A stretch of 64,000 bases of DNA from an uncultured Carboxylicivirga sp. (GTDB taxonomy: Bacteria; Bacteroidota; Bacteroidia; Bacteroidales; Marinilabiliaceae), in assembly GCF_963674565.1 (NCBI RefSeq), contig NZ_OY771430.1:930001-994000 (forward strand), written 5' to 3'. The notes beneath the pieces were generated by a model. It worked only from the letters and a program-made list of their open reading frames with translations, had not been told where the DNA came from and made no database searches. A program made the position numbers and the translations under genes. Positions 28,064-37,165 of the stretch are shown in pieces (the first letter of the stretch is position 1; each line of letters starts with the position of its first letter).

Positions 28064-28092
28064 AAGGTCGGCAAAAAGTCGACCTTTTTTTT
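28064..28092 (+). terminator. Terminator after the DUF349 gene
   Basis: AAGGTCG / CGACCTT stem (28064-28070 and 28080-28086) with a T run to 28092. Confidence 0.8.
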
Positions 28093-28134
28093 GTTGAAAG
28101 CAATAATGATTCATAATTTTTGATGGTATTTTTC

Positions 28135-28142
28135 TACCTTTG
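28135..28142 (+). promoter_or_regulatory. -7 element for pyrG
   Basis: TACCTTTG matches TAnnTTTG, 56 bp before the GTG start. No TTTG stands at the ideal -33 distance. Confidence 0.45.
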
Positions 28143-28198
28143 TGGTTTTTAATTTTGACTCGTGAGAGTTGATGGATTAATAATTTAAAAATACTGTT

Positions 28199-29800
28199 GT
28201 GTCAGAAACAAGATATGTATTTGTCACTGGGGGTGTAGCCTCCTCTTTGGGAAAAGGAATTATATCAGCCTCATTGGCTAAATTGTTGCAAGCAAGGGGT
28301 TATAGTGTTACCATTCAAAAACTGGATCCATACTTAAATGTCGATCCTGGAACCTTGAATCCATATGAGCACGGTGAGTGTTACGTAACAGAGGATGGTG
28401 CCGAAACAGACCTTGACTTAGGTCATTACGAACGTTTTTTGAATGTACCTACTTCGCAAGCTAACAATGTTACTACCGGTCGCATTTACCAAAATGTGAT
28501 TAACAAAGAGCGTAAAGGCGATTACCTTGGTAAAACAGTACAGATTATTCCTCATATAACTGATGAGATCAAAAGAAACATCAAATTACTTGGTACCAAG
28601 CATAAATATGATGTAGTAATTACTGAGATTGGAGGAACTGTTGGTGATATTGAATCATTACCATATGTTGAATCTGTTCGTCAGTTGAAATGGGAGCTGG
28701 GTAGCCGTGTGGCTGTTATTCACCTTACTCTGGTTCCTTATTTGAATTCTTCGGGTGAGTTGAAAACAAAACCAACCCAACACTCTGTAAAGGCATTATT
28801 GGAAACAGGAGTTCAGCCTGATGTTTTGGTTTTACGTACTGAGCATGATTTAGCTGCTGATATTCGTAAAAAAGTAGCTCTGTTTTGTAATGTTAATCCA
28901 AAAGCAGTTGTTCAATCCATCGATGTTAAAACAATTTACGAAGTCCCTGTTAAGATGCAGGAGGAAGGTTTGGATGAGATTGTTTTGGAGAAATTACAAT
29001 TGCCAATCGATGAGAAACCTGCTTTGAAAGAGTGGAAAGGATTCTTAAAGAAAATGAGTAAAGCCACCAAAGAAGTAAAAATTGGTTTGGTTGGTAAATA
29101 TGTTGAGTTGGCAGATGCATACAAGTCAATAATTGAGGCTTTAATTCATGCAGCTACCTACAACGATCGCAAGGTAAAAATTGAACTGATACATTCTGAA
29201 ACATTAACATCCGATAACGTAGCTGAAAAATTAGGTGGATTAGATGGAGTATTAGTAGCACCAGGATTTGGTCACAGAGGTATTGAAGGAAAGTTGGATG
29301 CTGTTAAATATGTACGTGAAAACAATATTCCATTCCTGGGTATTTGCTTAGGTATGCAATGTGCTGTTATTGAGTACGCGCGAAATGTGCTAAATTTACC
29401 TGATGCTAATTCACGAGAGATGAACCACACAACTGCTAATCCTGTGATTGACCTGATGGAAGATCAGAAGAATGTTAGTGAGATGGGTGGAACCATGCGT
29501 TTGGGAGCTTATGAATGTGCCTTAACTCCTGGAACCAATTCTGCTGCAGCTTATAGCAAAGAACTGGTACATGAGCGTCACCGACATCGTTATGAATTTA
29601 ATAGTGAATACCTTGAAACTTATGAGAAAGCAGGAATGAAAGCTGCCGGATGTAATCCTGATACAGGACTGGTTGAGATTATGGAAATTCCTGCTCACAA
29701 ATGGTTTGTGGGTGTTCAGTTCCATCCTGAATATAGTAGTACTGTGGTAAAACCACATCCTATCTTTATGGCGTTTATAAAAGCCGCCATTTCTGAATAA
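28199..29800 (+). CDS. pyrG: CTP synthase
   Basis: A 533-residue enzyme converting UTP to CTP with glutamine as ammonia donor. It starts at a GTG giving MSETRYVFVTGGVASSLGKG, the canonical N-terminus with the ATP-binding loop. The synthetase half includes DPYLNVDPGTLNPYEHGE and the EIGGTVGDIES block. The class I glutamine amidotransferase half carries the GICLGMQ nucleophile Cys383 and the C-terminal GVQFHPEYSS with the catalytic His/Glu. The length is normal. yidC follows after 19 bp, so the two are probably one transcription unit. Confidence 0.98.
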   Translation: MSETRYVFVTGGVASSLGKGIISASLAKLLQARGYSVTIQKLDPYLNVDPGTLNPYEHGECYVTEDGAETDLDLGHYERFLNVPTSQANNVTTGRIYQNVINKERKGDYLGKTVQIIPHITDEIKRNIKLLGTKHKYDVVITEIGGTVGDIESLPYVESVRQLKWELGSRVAVIHLTLVPYLNSSGELKTKPTQHSVKALLETGVQPDVLVLRTEHDLAADIRKKVALFCNVNPKAVVQSIDVKTIYEVPVKMQEEGLDEIVLEKLQLPIDEKPALKEWKGFLKKMSKATKEVKIGLVGKYVELADAYKSIIEALIHAATYNDRKVKIELIHSETLTSDNVAEKLGGLDGVLVAPGFGHRGIEGKLDAVKYVRENNIPFLGICLGMQCAVIEYARNVLNLPDANSREMNHTTANPVIDLMEDQKNVSEMGGTMRLGAYECALTPGTNSAAAYSKELVHERHRHRYEFNSEYLETYEKAGMKAAGCNPDTGLVEIMEIPAHKWFVGVQFHPEYSSTVVKPHPIFMAFIKAAISE

Positions 29801-29819
29801 AAATTATAACAAGCAAAAA

Positions 29820-31670
29820 ATGGATAGAAATTCGATAACTGGAATAATACTGATTGTACTCATCTTTGGGTTCTTCACGTGGTGGAATCAACCATCGGAA
29901 GAACAACTTGCTGAACAAAAAAGGGTTCGTGACTCTATTGATCTGGTAGAACAAAAGGCTGAGGCTGATCGTATTGCCAATGCTGCAAAGGTAGAGGTTG
30001 AAACCAAAGCTGTTGTTGAGAAAGATTCTGCTACAATAGCTGAGGAGTTGACTAATAAGTTTGGCTTATTGGCCGATGCAGCTCAAGGTGAGCAAAGCTT
30101 TGTGACTTTAGAGAACGATTTAGTTAAAATGGTTCTGAGTTCGAAGGGAGCTCGCGTTTATTCTGTAGAATTAAAAAAATACCATAACTACGATGAGAGT
30201 CCGGTAATATTAATGGACGGTGATCAAAATAAGTTTGGATTTAATTTTACCCATAACAGTAGATTCTTTCATACAAATGAATTATACTTTACTGTATTGC
30301 CTCAAACATCTCCTAATAAGGTAGATTTTGTTGTGAATGCTGCTGAAGGTAAATTAATCTTCTCTTACGTTCTTCCTGAAGATGGTTATATGGTTGACTT
30401 TAATATTACCACGCAAAACTTGGGTAATGTTATTGCTACTCCTAACGGATCGATGGATATTAACTGGGAGATGGAAGTGCCGGCTCAGGAAAAAGGGGTA
30501 AGTTTCGAACGTCGTTATTCTGGTGTTTACTATCGCTTTGCCGAGAATGATGTGGATCATATTACTGCCAGTGGTACTAAATCAGAAGAATTAAGAACCA
30601 AGCTGAAATGGGTAGCATTTAAAGACCAGTTCTTTTCATCTGTATTTATTTCTGGTGATTATTTCCTAAGTGGTGATGTAAAAGCGGTTACTCCTGAAGA
30701 TGATAATCATCCTGTAATAATGGATGCCAGTGCTATGGTAGCCGTTCCTTTTACCGGTAATGATCAGCACAGTTTTAATTTTTATTTCGGACCTAATGAT
30801 TTTAAAGCTTTAAAGCCATATGCCGATTTAGGTCTACGTCAATTGGTTTATTTAGGATGGAGTTTCCTTCGATACATTAACCTAGGGGTAATTGAAGTAT
30901 TCCATTTCCTTGAGAGATATTTTAGTAATTATGGATTGATTATTTTAATCTTAACCATACTTATTAAGTTGATTATCTTCCCATTCACATACAAATCGTA
31001 TGTATCTACAGCTAAAATGAAGGTGTTAAAGCCTCAGATAGAGGAGATAAATAACAAGATACCGAAAGAAAAAGCAATGGAGCGTCAACAGGCAACCATG
31101 GCGTTATACCGAAAAGCAGGGGTGAATCCAATGGGTGGATGTTTACCAATGTTATTCCAAATGCCAATACTATTTGCTATGTTCCAGTTTTTCCCTGCGT
31201 CTATCGAATTACGCGGTGAAAGCTTCTTGTGGGCAACTGATTTATCTTCTTACGATGCAATTATTACCTGGACTGGTGATATTCCATTGATTACACAATA
31301 CTATGGTAATCACGTCAGCCTGTTTACATTGTTGATGGCAATCACAAATATTGTGTATACCTATATTAATCAGGAGATGACACAAAGTACACAACAAATG
31401 CCGGGTATGAAAGGTATGATGTACTTAATGCCGGTTATGTTCCTGGTATTCTTTAATAATTATGCAGCTGGATTGAGTTATTACTATTTTATTTCAACTT
31501 TAATAACTATTGGTCAAACATTGTTGATTCGTCGTTTTGTTGATGAGGAGGCCTTGTTGGCAAAATTAAAAGCCAATCAAAAGAAACCTGCAAAAAAATC
31601 GAAATTTCAACAGCGTTTAGAAGATATGCAAAAGCAACAGCAATTAGCTGGGCGTAATCGTAAAAAATAA
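29820..31670 (+). CDS. yidC: Membrane protein insertase YidC
   Basis: A 616-residue Gram-negative type insertase that places proteins in the inner membrane with or without Sec. An N-terminal helix (5-22) and a large periplasmic beta domain (about 60-340) precede the conserved C-terminal helices (GLIILILTILIKLIIFPFTYKSY, the MGGCLPMLFQMPILFAMFQF region, and two further helices). The tail is Lys/Gln-rich and basic, consistent with ribosome contact. It follows pyrG closely and ends at a strong terminator. Confidence 0.96.
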   Translation: MDRNSITGIILIVLIFGFFTWWNQPSEEQLAEQKRVRDSIDLVEQKAEADRIANAAKVEVETKAVVEKDSATIAEELTNKFGLLADAAQGEQSFVTLENDLVKMVLSSKGARVYSVELKKYHNYDESPVILMDGDQNKFGFNFTHNSRFFHTNELYFTVLPQTSPNKVDFVVNAAEGKLIFSYVLPEDGYMVDFNITTQNLGNVIATPNGSMDINWEMEVPAQEKGVSFERRYSGVYYRFAENDVDHITASGTKSEELRTKLKWVAFKDQFFSSVFISGDYFLSGDVKAVTPEDDNHPVIMDASAMVAVPFTGNDQHSFNFYFGPNDFKALKPYADLGLRQLVYLGWSFLRYINLGVIEVFHFLERYFSNYGLIILILTILIKLIIFPFTYKSYVSTAKMKVLKPQIEEINNKIPKEKAMERQQATMALYRKAGVNPMGGCLPMLFQMPILFAMFQFFPASIELRGESFLWATDLSSYDAIITWTGDIPLITQYYGNHVSLFTLLMAITNIVYTYINQEMTQSTQQMPGMKGMMYLMPVMFLVFFNNYAAGLSYYYFISTLITIGQTLLIRRFVDEEALLAKLKANQKKPAKKSKFQQRLEDMQKQQQLAGRNRKK

Positions 31671-31693
31671 ATATTCAGAAATTAGATAATTAC

Positions 31694-31729
31694 AGAAAAG
31701 GCTGTCCTTAAAGGGCAGCCTTTTCTTTT
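31694..31729 (+). terminator. Terminator of pyrG-yidC
   Basis: Near-perfect stem around AAAAGGCTGTCC / GGGCAGCCTTTT with a short TTAAA loop and trailing T run. Confidence 0.85.
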
Positions 31730-31853
31730 AGCAATACTTTTCTGATAGGACAAATCAATAAACCAAATAGCAATATTTCATGTTGTTTATATAGTATCCT
31801 TAACAAATGTCAATTGTATTTCTTAACATAGGTCAAGTGAATCAAACACGAGT

Positions 31854-31867
31854 GTACGGTACATTTG
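31854..31867 (+). promoter_or_regulatory. Promoter -7 element overlapped by an operator-like palindrome, upstream of qorB
   Basis: TACATTTG (31860-31867) fits the -7 consensus, 44 bp before the ATG. It overlaps TGTAC-G-GTACA (31854-31864), an odd-length palindrome that could be bound by a repressor such as the HxlR-type regulators known for quinone reductase genes. The binding protein is inferred. Confidence 0.4.
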
Positions 31868-31910
31868 TATCAAATAAAATTCAATAGTAAAACAAATAAA
31901 AAATAAGAAT

Positions 31911-32753
31911 ATGAAAATAGGAGTTACAGGTGCAACAGGACAATTAGGACAATTGGTTGTTGAGCAATTGAAGAAAAGAGTAGCAAGCGAAGAAGTTATT
32001 GCGTTGGTTCGTAATACTGAAAAAGCAAAAGATTTGAGTGTGGTTGCAAAAGAGTTTGATTATACCCAACCCGAAGGTTTAGCATCGCAGTTAGAGGGGA
32101 TCGATTATTTGCTGTTGATTTCAGGAAATGAAATTGGTCAACGAGCTGTTCAGCATCAAAATGTTATAAATGCATCTAAAAAGGCTGGTATTAAGTGGAT
32201 TGTATACACAAGTTTATTACATGCAGATCAGTCGTCTTTAAATCTGGCCGGAGAACATTTGGCAACCGAGAAAGCGTTAAAGGAATCAGGTATTGAATAT
32301 ACTATTCTTCGTAATGGCTGGTATACTGAGAATTATACTGGTTCAATACCAGGAGCAGTTGGAGCAGGTGCATTCGTTGGTAGTGCCGGTGAAGGTAAGA
32401 TTTCTTCTGCAGCACGTATTGATTTTGCAGAGGCAGCTGCGGTAGTTATTAGTGATGATAGTCACAAGGGTAAAGTTTATGAACTGGCAGGAGATGAAGC
32501 TTATACGCTAAGTGAATTGGCCGCTGAAATATCAAAACAAACCGGAAAAGATATTCCTTACAGTGATATGCCCGAAACAGAATATGCAAAAATATTAAAG
32601 AGTATCGGCCTTCCTGAAGGTTTTGCTGATGCTATTGCCAGTTGGGATGTTGGAGCCTCAAAAGGTGATTTATTTGATGATGGACAACAGTTGTCTAAAT
32701 TAATTGGAAGACCAACAACACCATTAAGTGAATCGGTAAAACAAGTGTTGTAA
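31911..32753 (+). CDS. qorB: QorB-like NAD(P)H:quinone oxidoreductase (NmrA-like family)
   Basis: A 280-residue Rossmann-fold protein. The glycine motif GVTGATGQLG at residues 3-12 binds NADP. Long blocks match E. coli QorB (YtfG): YTSLLHADQS, EKALKESGIEYTILRNGWYTENY, GKVYELAGDEAYTLSELAAEIS and the C-terminal DVGASKGDLFDDGQQLSKLIGRPTTPL. Known QorB reduces quinones and helps tolerate redox stress. The gene stands alone between terminators with its own promoter. Confidence 0.9.
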   Translation: MKIGVTGATGQLGQLVVEQLKKRVASEEVIALVRNTEKAKDLSVVAKEFDYTQPEGLASQLEGIDYLLLISGNEIGQRAVQHQNVINASKKAGIKWIVYTSLLHADQSSLNLAGEHLATEKALKESGIEYTILRNGWYTENYTGSIPGAVGAGAFVGSAGEGKISSAARIDFAEAAAVVISDDSHKGKVYELAGDEAYTLSELAAEISKQTGKDIPYSDMPETEYAKILKSIGLPEGFADAIASWDVGASKGDLFDDGQQLSKLIGRPTTPLSESVKQVL

Positions 32754-32780
32754 TCTATTAATAATTAGATAAAATTAAGA

Positions 32781-32814
32781 GATTCTGCCTGGTTTTCCGG
32801 CAGGATCTTTTTTT
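32781..32814 (+). terminator. Terminator after qorB
   Basis: GC-rich stem (GATTCTGCC / GGCAGGATC, with one wobble) closing on a TGGTTTTCC loop and followed by seven T. Confidence 0.75.
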
Positions 32815-32825
32815 ATAGTTATGTT

Positions 32826-33293
32826 ATGAAGATATTTAATAATACCCGGAGAATAACGATAGATAATGATCAGGTTCGATTTCAGTTCTATAAATCAGAT
32901 TCTGAAACGTATGAAATATCTTTACCTATTGGATTTGATTATATTGTAAAGACATTCTTTAAGCATGAAATTCCTTCTGAATCAGATATAGAATATGCTA
33001 TTAACTATATTGAAGATGAGTTGATGAGTAAGAAGGAATTAATAAGCTTTAATGAGAACTTAATTACTGACGACAAAGGAATCAAAGACTTATTCTTTAA
33101 AAATAGGTTATCGGAAAGCATTTATTCACGCCAAAGAGTTGAAGAGTTATTTAATCAATATGCGTACATTATAATGGGAGCTTCACCGCTTATTTCAGGT
33201 ATTGAAATAAACCAAAAGGATGTAGCAATCATCCTTCTACTTCGAGAAATAATGCATCATCTCGACTTCGGGAATATTAATATTGTAATATGA
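32826..33293 (+). CDS. Uncharacterised 155-residue protein
   Basis: I do not recognise this family. It starts at an ATG 12 bp after the qorB terminator; another ATG at 32821 stops at once. The protein is acidic, without signal peptide, lipobox or long hydrophobic helices, and looks mainly helical, with an N-terminal beta-rich segment (RRITIDNDQVRFQFYKSD). No catalytic motif is evident. It has its own terminator and no operon partner. The typical codon use suggests a real gene. Confidence 0.65.
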   Translation: MKIFNNTRRITIDNDQVRFQFYKSDSETYEISLPIGFDYIVKTFFKHEIPSESDIEYAINYIEDELMSKKELISFNENLITDDKGIKDLFFKNRLSESIYSRQRVEELFNQYAYIIMGASPLISGIEINQKDVAIILLLREIMHHLDFGNINIVI

Positions 33294-33305
33294 TCATATT
33301 AAAAA

Positions 33306-33341
33306 TAAAGAAAGAGGATTCAAAAAAATCCTCTTTCTTTA
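33306..33341. terminator. Bidirectional terminator between the 155-residue gene and the GH30 gene
   Basis: Perfect 15-bp inverted repeat TAAAGAAAGAGGATT / AATCCTCTTTCTTTA with a six-base loop, between convergent genes. Confidence 0.85.
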
Positions 33342-33362
33342 TATGTGCATTGAGACTGATAT

Positions 33363-34817
33363 TTAATTCAATGGAATTACAAAAGTTGAGATACACTGGT
33401 TAGGTGCATTGTATTCAAGTATATTTCTTTTTAAAGTATAAGCATCTGAAACCGACGAGCAATCTTCGTTGCGAGAAGTTCTGAAAAATTTGATTTCATC
33501 TCCTATATTTTTAAAATCTGATAAATCTATTTGAACAGATTCACTTGTCTTTAATTCATTTAATAGTACAGCCACCAATTCTTTTTCATCAGGACTAAGG
33601 GCACATAAGAGCTTGTCATTTCCTGATTCAATTATGGTATAACCTTGCTTTATGAATCGGGTAACTTGCATGCGAACATAGAAGTTTTTCATTATTATAA
33701 AGTTCTCATCCATTTTATGGCTGTTTATCAAACCCCATGCATCGCTATTAACTTCAAGTACCTGCCAATCAATCCACGCTGGAGTCTTCAGATATTTTAA
33801 ATCATTAAACATACGTTGAGCAAGACCAAGATTACTTGCTATACCATGTCCTGGTATGTCGATAGGTCCCGATTCCGATTGCCAGAATGTTACACCTATT
33901 TGTTCAGCAAGTTTCTGTGCTTTTTTTCTTTCCGTATTATTGCCACTGTACGAATGGGTGTTAACCTGTCCCAGCATTTTAGGGATATCTTCAGTTTGCA
34001 GATAACCCTTCATTGTTCTGTTGAAACTAGCTATGTCTGTTTCGTCAGAGGCTGAAAGTACCGTCTTTAATTCGGTTGCTTTTAGCTTTGGATAGAGAAC
34101 CCGAAGCAGATCAATTTGTGACTGAACAGAAAAGTGACATCCTTCCTGACCACCTTTGTTTCCCCAATAATTAGTTGTGGGTTCATTGAAAGGCTCTAAT
34201 GTTTTAAACTCAATGTCAAATGAATCCTTGTAAAACTCACATACATCTAATAAATAGTCAGAAAAGGCTTCATAATATTCTGGTTTCAAATTGTCAGCTG
34301 TAGAAGGATCATTACCTGCAGAACATCCACTGTATGTCATCCAATAAGGTGCAGAATTAGAAAAGGCTTCTAAAATAACGTCCGGACGTTTTTCTTTTAT
34401 CTTAAGCATAATTTTACGCTGACCAGCATCTGCAGACCAATCATATGGTTGATCTTCCGAAGCTTTAAAACCTTGCATCTCAGCTCTGACACCTTTGCCA
34501 TGAGCCATATGCCCAGGTTTATCATGGGTGGAATAATGTGCAGGATCATCTCCGCCACCAATATTATAGCGGAAAATATTCATATTTAATTGATCAGGAG
34601 ATGTAATCAAATCAACTATTTCATCTATTTTTTCTTCATCTTCCCATTGGCCAGCCATATGTGCCCACCAACACAAAGAAGATCCCCAACCTTCAATTTT
34701 TTGATATTTAATAGTTGGATTTGGTTTTATACTCGTGTCAACCTGTGATTGACAACTTATTAGTAAAGCAAAACACAGGATCCATAAAGTAATAGATTTT
34801 TTCAATATGAGTTTCAT
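33363..34817 (-). CDS. GH30-type glycoside hydrolase lipoprotein
   Basis: A 484-residue lipoprotein: signal peptide with lipobox LISC and lipidated Cys22. The catalytic region is a (beta/alpha)8 barrel of clan GH-A: IEGWGSSLCWWA at 41-52, FRYNIGGGDDPAH, the acid/base FNEP with Glu212, and the nucleophile QSES with Glu315. A beta-sandwich follows at the C-terminus, as in GH30. The overall pattern resembles GH30 enzymes such as endo-beta-1,6-galactanases, but the exact substrate is not certain. It would act at the cell surface or in the periplasm. It stands alone, without SusC/D partners. Confidence 0.82.
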   Translation of the reverse strand: MKLILKKSITLWILCFALLISCQSQVDTSIKPNPTIKYQKIEGWGSSLCWWAHMAGQWEDEEKIDEIVDLITSPDQLNMNIFRYNIGGGDDPAHYSTHDKPGHMAHGKGVRAEMQGFKASEDQPYDWSADAGQRKIMLKIKEKRPDVILEAFSNSAPYWMTYSGCSAGNDPSTADNLKPEYYEAFSDYLLDVCEFYKDSFDIEFKTLEPFNEPTTNYWGNKGGQEGCHFSVQSQIDLLRVLYPKLKATELKTVLSASDETDIASFNRTMKGYLQTEDIPKMLGQVNTHSYSGNNTERKKAQKLAEQIGVTFWQSESGPIDIPGHGIASNLGLAQRMFNDLKYLKTPAWIDWQVLEVNSDAWGLINSHKMDENFIIMKNFYVRMQVTRFIKQGYTIIESGNDKLLCALSPDEKELVAVLLNELKTSESVQIDLSDFKNIGDEIKFFRTSRNEDCSSVSDAYTLKRNILEYNAPNQCISTFVIPLN

Positions 34818-35212
34818 AAAAGATTTTTAAGGTATACATGCTTTTGTCTATTCACTCACTCCTGTTTGAAAGGAGTAAAGGCCGAATTTAGTGGAATCAA
34901 ATTTTTAGAAATATCAATAAACAAGCAGAAAGTGTCACATTCTTGACATTGCCTGATTTATTACCTTTTTAAAGGAAAACAAGAGTCAATCATAAAGTAG
35001 TACTGAGACCTTATAAAAAAGAGAATGAAATACTTTAGAATAACATTTTGAGATGTGTATATGATGGGGGTTGTTATTCATGTAAATTAGAATAATCAAA
35101 ATGAAAAAAATGCTATTTTTATAGTTAATAGGAGTGAGTATAATTGTAGGGAATAAAAATCAACTTGAATTATTTAATGCCAGAGTGAATTTAATTTGAT
35201 AAGAATTTTGTT
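34818..35212. other. Divergent intergenic region between the GH30 gene and the histidine kinase
   Basis: About 395 bp, AT-rich. A small CTCCT/AGGAG inverted repeat lies near 34859-34875. No convincing TAnnTTTG promoter, RNA gene or coding frame was seen. Confidence 0.45.
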
Positions 35213-37165
35213 TTGAGAGAATATAACAAAACATACAAGAGATTATTTGATAATGCCAATATCGCAATATTGGAAATAAATATAGATGGTGATATTGTTG
35301 ATTGCAATAGATCGACTCTTAAAATGTTGGGATGCAAAAAAGAAGATATTATAGGTGTAAAGGTCTATGATCCTACTTTATCTCCCGAATTCCAGTCAAA
35401 TGGAAAAAGATCCGATGAATTTGCTAAAGAACGCATTAAAGAATTAATAAAAGGTGAAGATCAATCATTTGAATGGATTCATCTTAAGAAAGATTTAAGC
35501 GAGTTACCTATTGAAGTAACCCTGTTTGGATTAGATAATACTGAAGGAAAAAACCTATTTGTAACCTGGAAGGACCTTACAGATTTAAGGCAGAAAGAGA
35601 AAAGTCTATTAGAAAGTGAAGAGAGGTTCAGAACTTTATTTACAAAAGCCACTGATCCTATTATTTTACATGCTCCTGATATTAATAGTAGGATAACACA
35701 TTGTAATGAAGCAGCTTATAAGCTCCTCGGATATAATTCGGAAGAAGGATTAGTTGGAAAGACTGTACTTGACATTTCTCCAAGGATTCAGGTTGGAGAT
35801 GAGGATGCAATAAAATATGTTGAGAAAAATTTGAAAGAGTGTGTGGCGAATGGTCAGAGTAGATTTGAAGCTTTGCACATAAGAAAAGACAATACTACAA
35901 TTTGGTTAGATGTTATCCTTACCAAAATTAATTTCCAGAAAGAAACATACATTCATAGTCAATGGAGGGATATTACTGAGATTAAGAAATATGAGAAGGA
36001 CTTAATAGAAGCAAAGGAAAAAGCAGAAAAGGCGAATCGGTTGAAATCTGAGTTTTTACAAAATATGTCACATGAAATCAGAACACCAATGAACGGTATT
36101 GTTGGTTTTTCTGAATTAATTGCCTCAGAGACAACCGCTGAGGGGAAGCAAGGATTTTATGCTAAGGTTATAAAAAACAGTAGCATGCAATTACTCAAAA
36201 TCATAGATGACATTTTGGAGATCTCAACACTTGAGACAAAACAAGTATCGTTAAATGTTGAGGAGTTTTGCCTGAATGATTTTATATGGCAAATATTTTC
36301 AATTTATGACCTACGATCGAATGAAAGAAAAATACCAATATATATAAAACCAGGTTTGAATGATGAAGAAAGCTTTATCATCACGGATAAAGTTAAACTC
36401 AATAAAATCATAATAAATCTGATTGATAATGCGCTTAAGTTTACCAATGAAGGTTTTATTGAAATCGGGTATGATCTTTCTGAGGATTTTATAAAGTTAT
36501 ATGTAAAAGATACAGGAATAGGTATCGAATCAGAGAATCTTGAATATATCTTTGACAGGTTCAGACGAGGGGTTGTTCAGACGGGAGCAAGAGACGGAGG
36601 TTTGGGATTGGGGCTATCTATTTCTAAAGAAAATGCCCGTTTAATGGGAGGTGATATAACAGTAGAGTCGCTAAAGGGTGTTGGATCAGTATTCACAGTT
36701 AGCATTCCTTATAAAATAGCTCCGAAGAATACTGTTAAAAAATTATTCGATTCAAAAAAAGCAGGAGAGTCGAAAAAACAGAAATGTTCAATTTTGGTAG
36801 CAGAAGATGATGAGGTAAACTATCTCTATATTCAGACTTTAATAAAAAAGATGGGTAAAGATGTTAATCTTATTCATGCTAAAAATGGTAAGGAGGCTGT
36901 TGATATTTGCTCAAAGAATAATACAGTTAAGGTTGTTTTAATGGATGTAAAAATGCCGGTGATGAATGGCTATGAAGCATCCAGGAAAATCAAAATATTA
37001 CGTCCTGATTTACCCATCATTACGCAAACAGCCTATACAACAGAATCAGATAGAAAACAAGCTTTTAAATCGGGTTGTGATGATTTTATATCTAAACCCA
37101 TTGATAAGGATTTACTCTTTGAAAAATTAAAAAAATATGTGGCAAAAGGTAAATTTCATTGCTAA
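35213..37165 (+). CDS. Hybrid histidine kinase: PAS-PAS-HisKA-HATPase-REC
   Basis: A 650-residue soluble sensor kinase. It begins at a TTG because the first PAS domain starts at once (YKRLFDNANIAILEINIDGD) and no ATG is available in frame until well inside it. PAS 1 spans about 8-125 and PAS 2 about 135-260. The HisKA box FLQNMSHEIRTPMN gives phospho-His287. HATPase N, G1 (DTGIGIE) and G2 (GLGLGLSIS) boxes are intact. The receiver domain starts near 523 and carries LMDVKMP with phospho-Asp578. There is no membrane helix, so the ligand is internal. The last 29 bases overlap the next gene, suggesting coupled translation. Confidence 0.9.
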   Translation: MREYNKTYKRLFDNANIAILEINIDGDIVDCNRSTLKMLGCKKEDIIGVKVYDPTLSPEFQSNGKRSDEFAKERIKELIKGEDQSFEWIHLKKDLSELPIEVTLFGLDNTEGKNLFVTWKDLTDLRQKEKSLLESEERFRTLFTKATDPIILHAPDINSRITHCNEAAYKLLGYNSEEGLVGKTVLDISPRIQVGDEDAIKYVEKNLKECVANGQSRFEALHIRKDNTTIWLDVILTKINFQKETYIHSQWRDITEIKKYEKDLIEAKEKAEKANRLKSEFLQNMSHEIRTPMNGIVGFSELIASETTAEGKQGFYAKVIKNSSMQLLKIIDDILEISTLETKQVSLNVEEFCLNDFIWQIFSIYDLRSNERKIPIYIKPGLNDEESFIITDKVKLNKIIINLIDNALKFTNEGFIEIGYDLSEDFIKLYVKDTGIGIESENLEYIFDRFRRGVVQTGARDGGLGLGLSISKENARLMGGDITVESLKGVGSVFTVSIPYKIAPKNTVKKLFDSKKAGESKKQKCSILVAEDDEVNYLYIQTLIKKMGKDVNLIHAKNGKEAVDICSKNNTVKVVLMDVKMPVMNGYEASRKIKILRPDLPIITQTAYTTESDRKQAFKSGCDDFISKPIDKDLLFEKLKKYVAKGKFHC

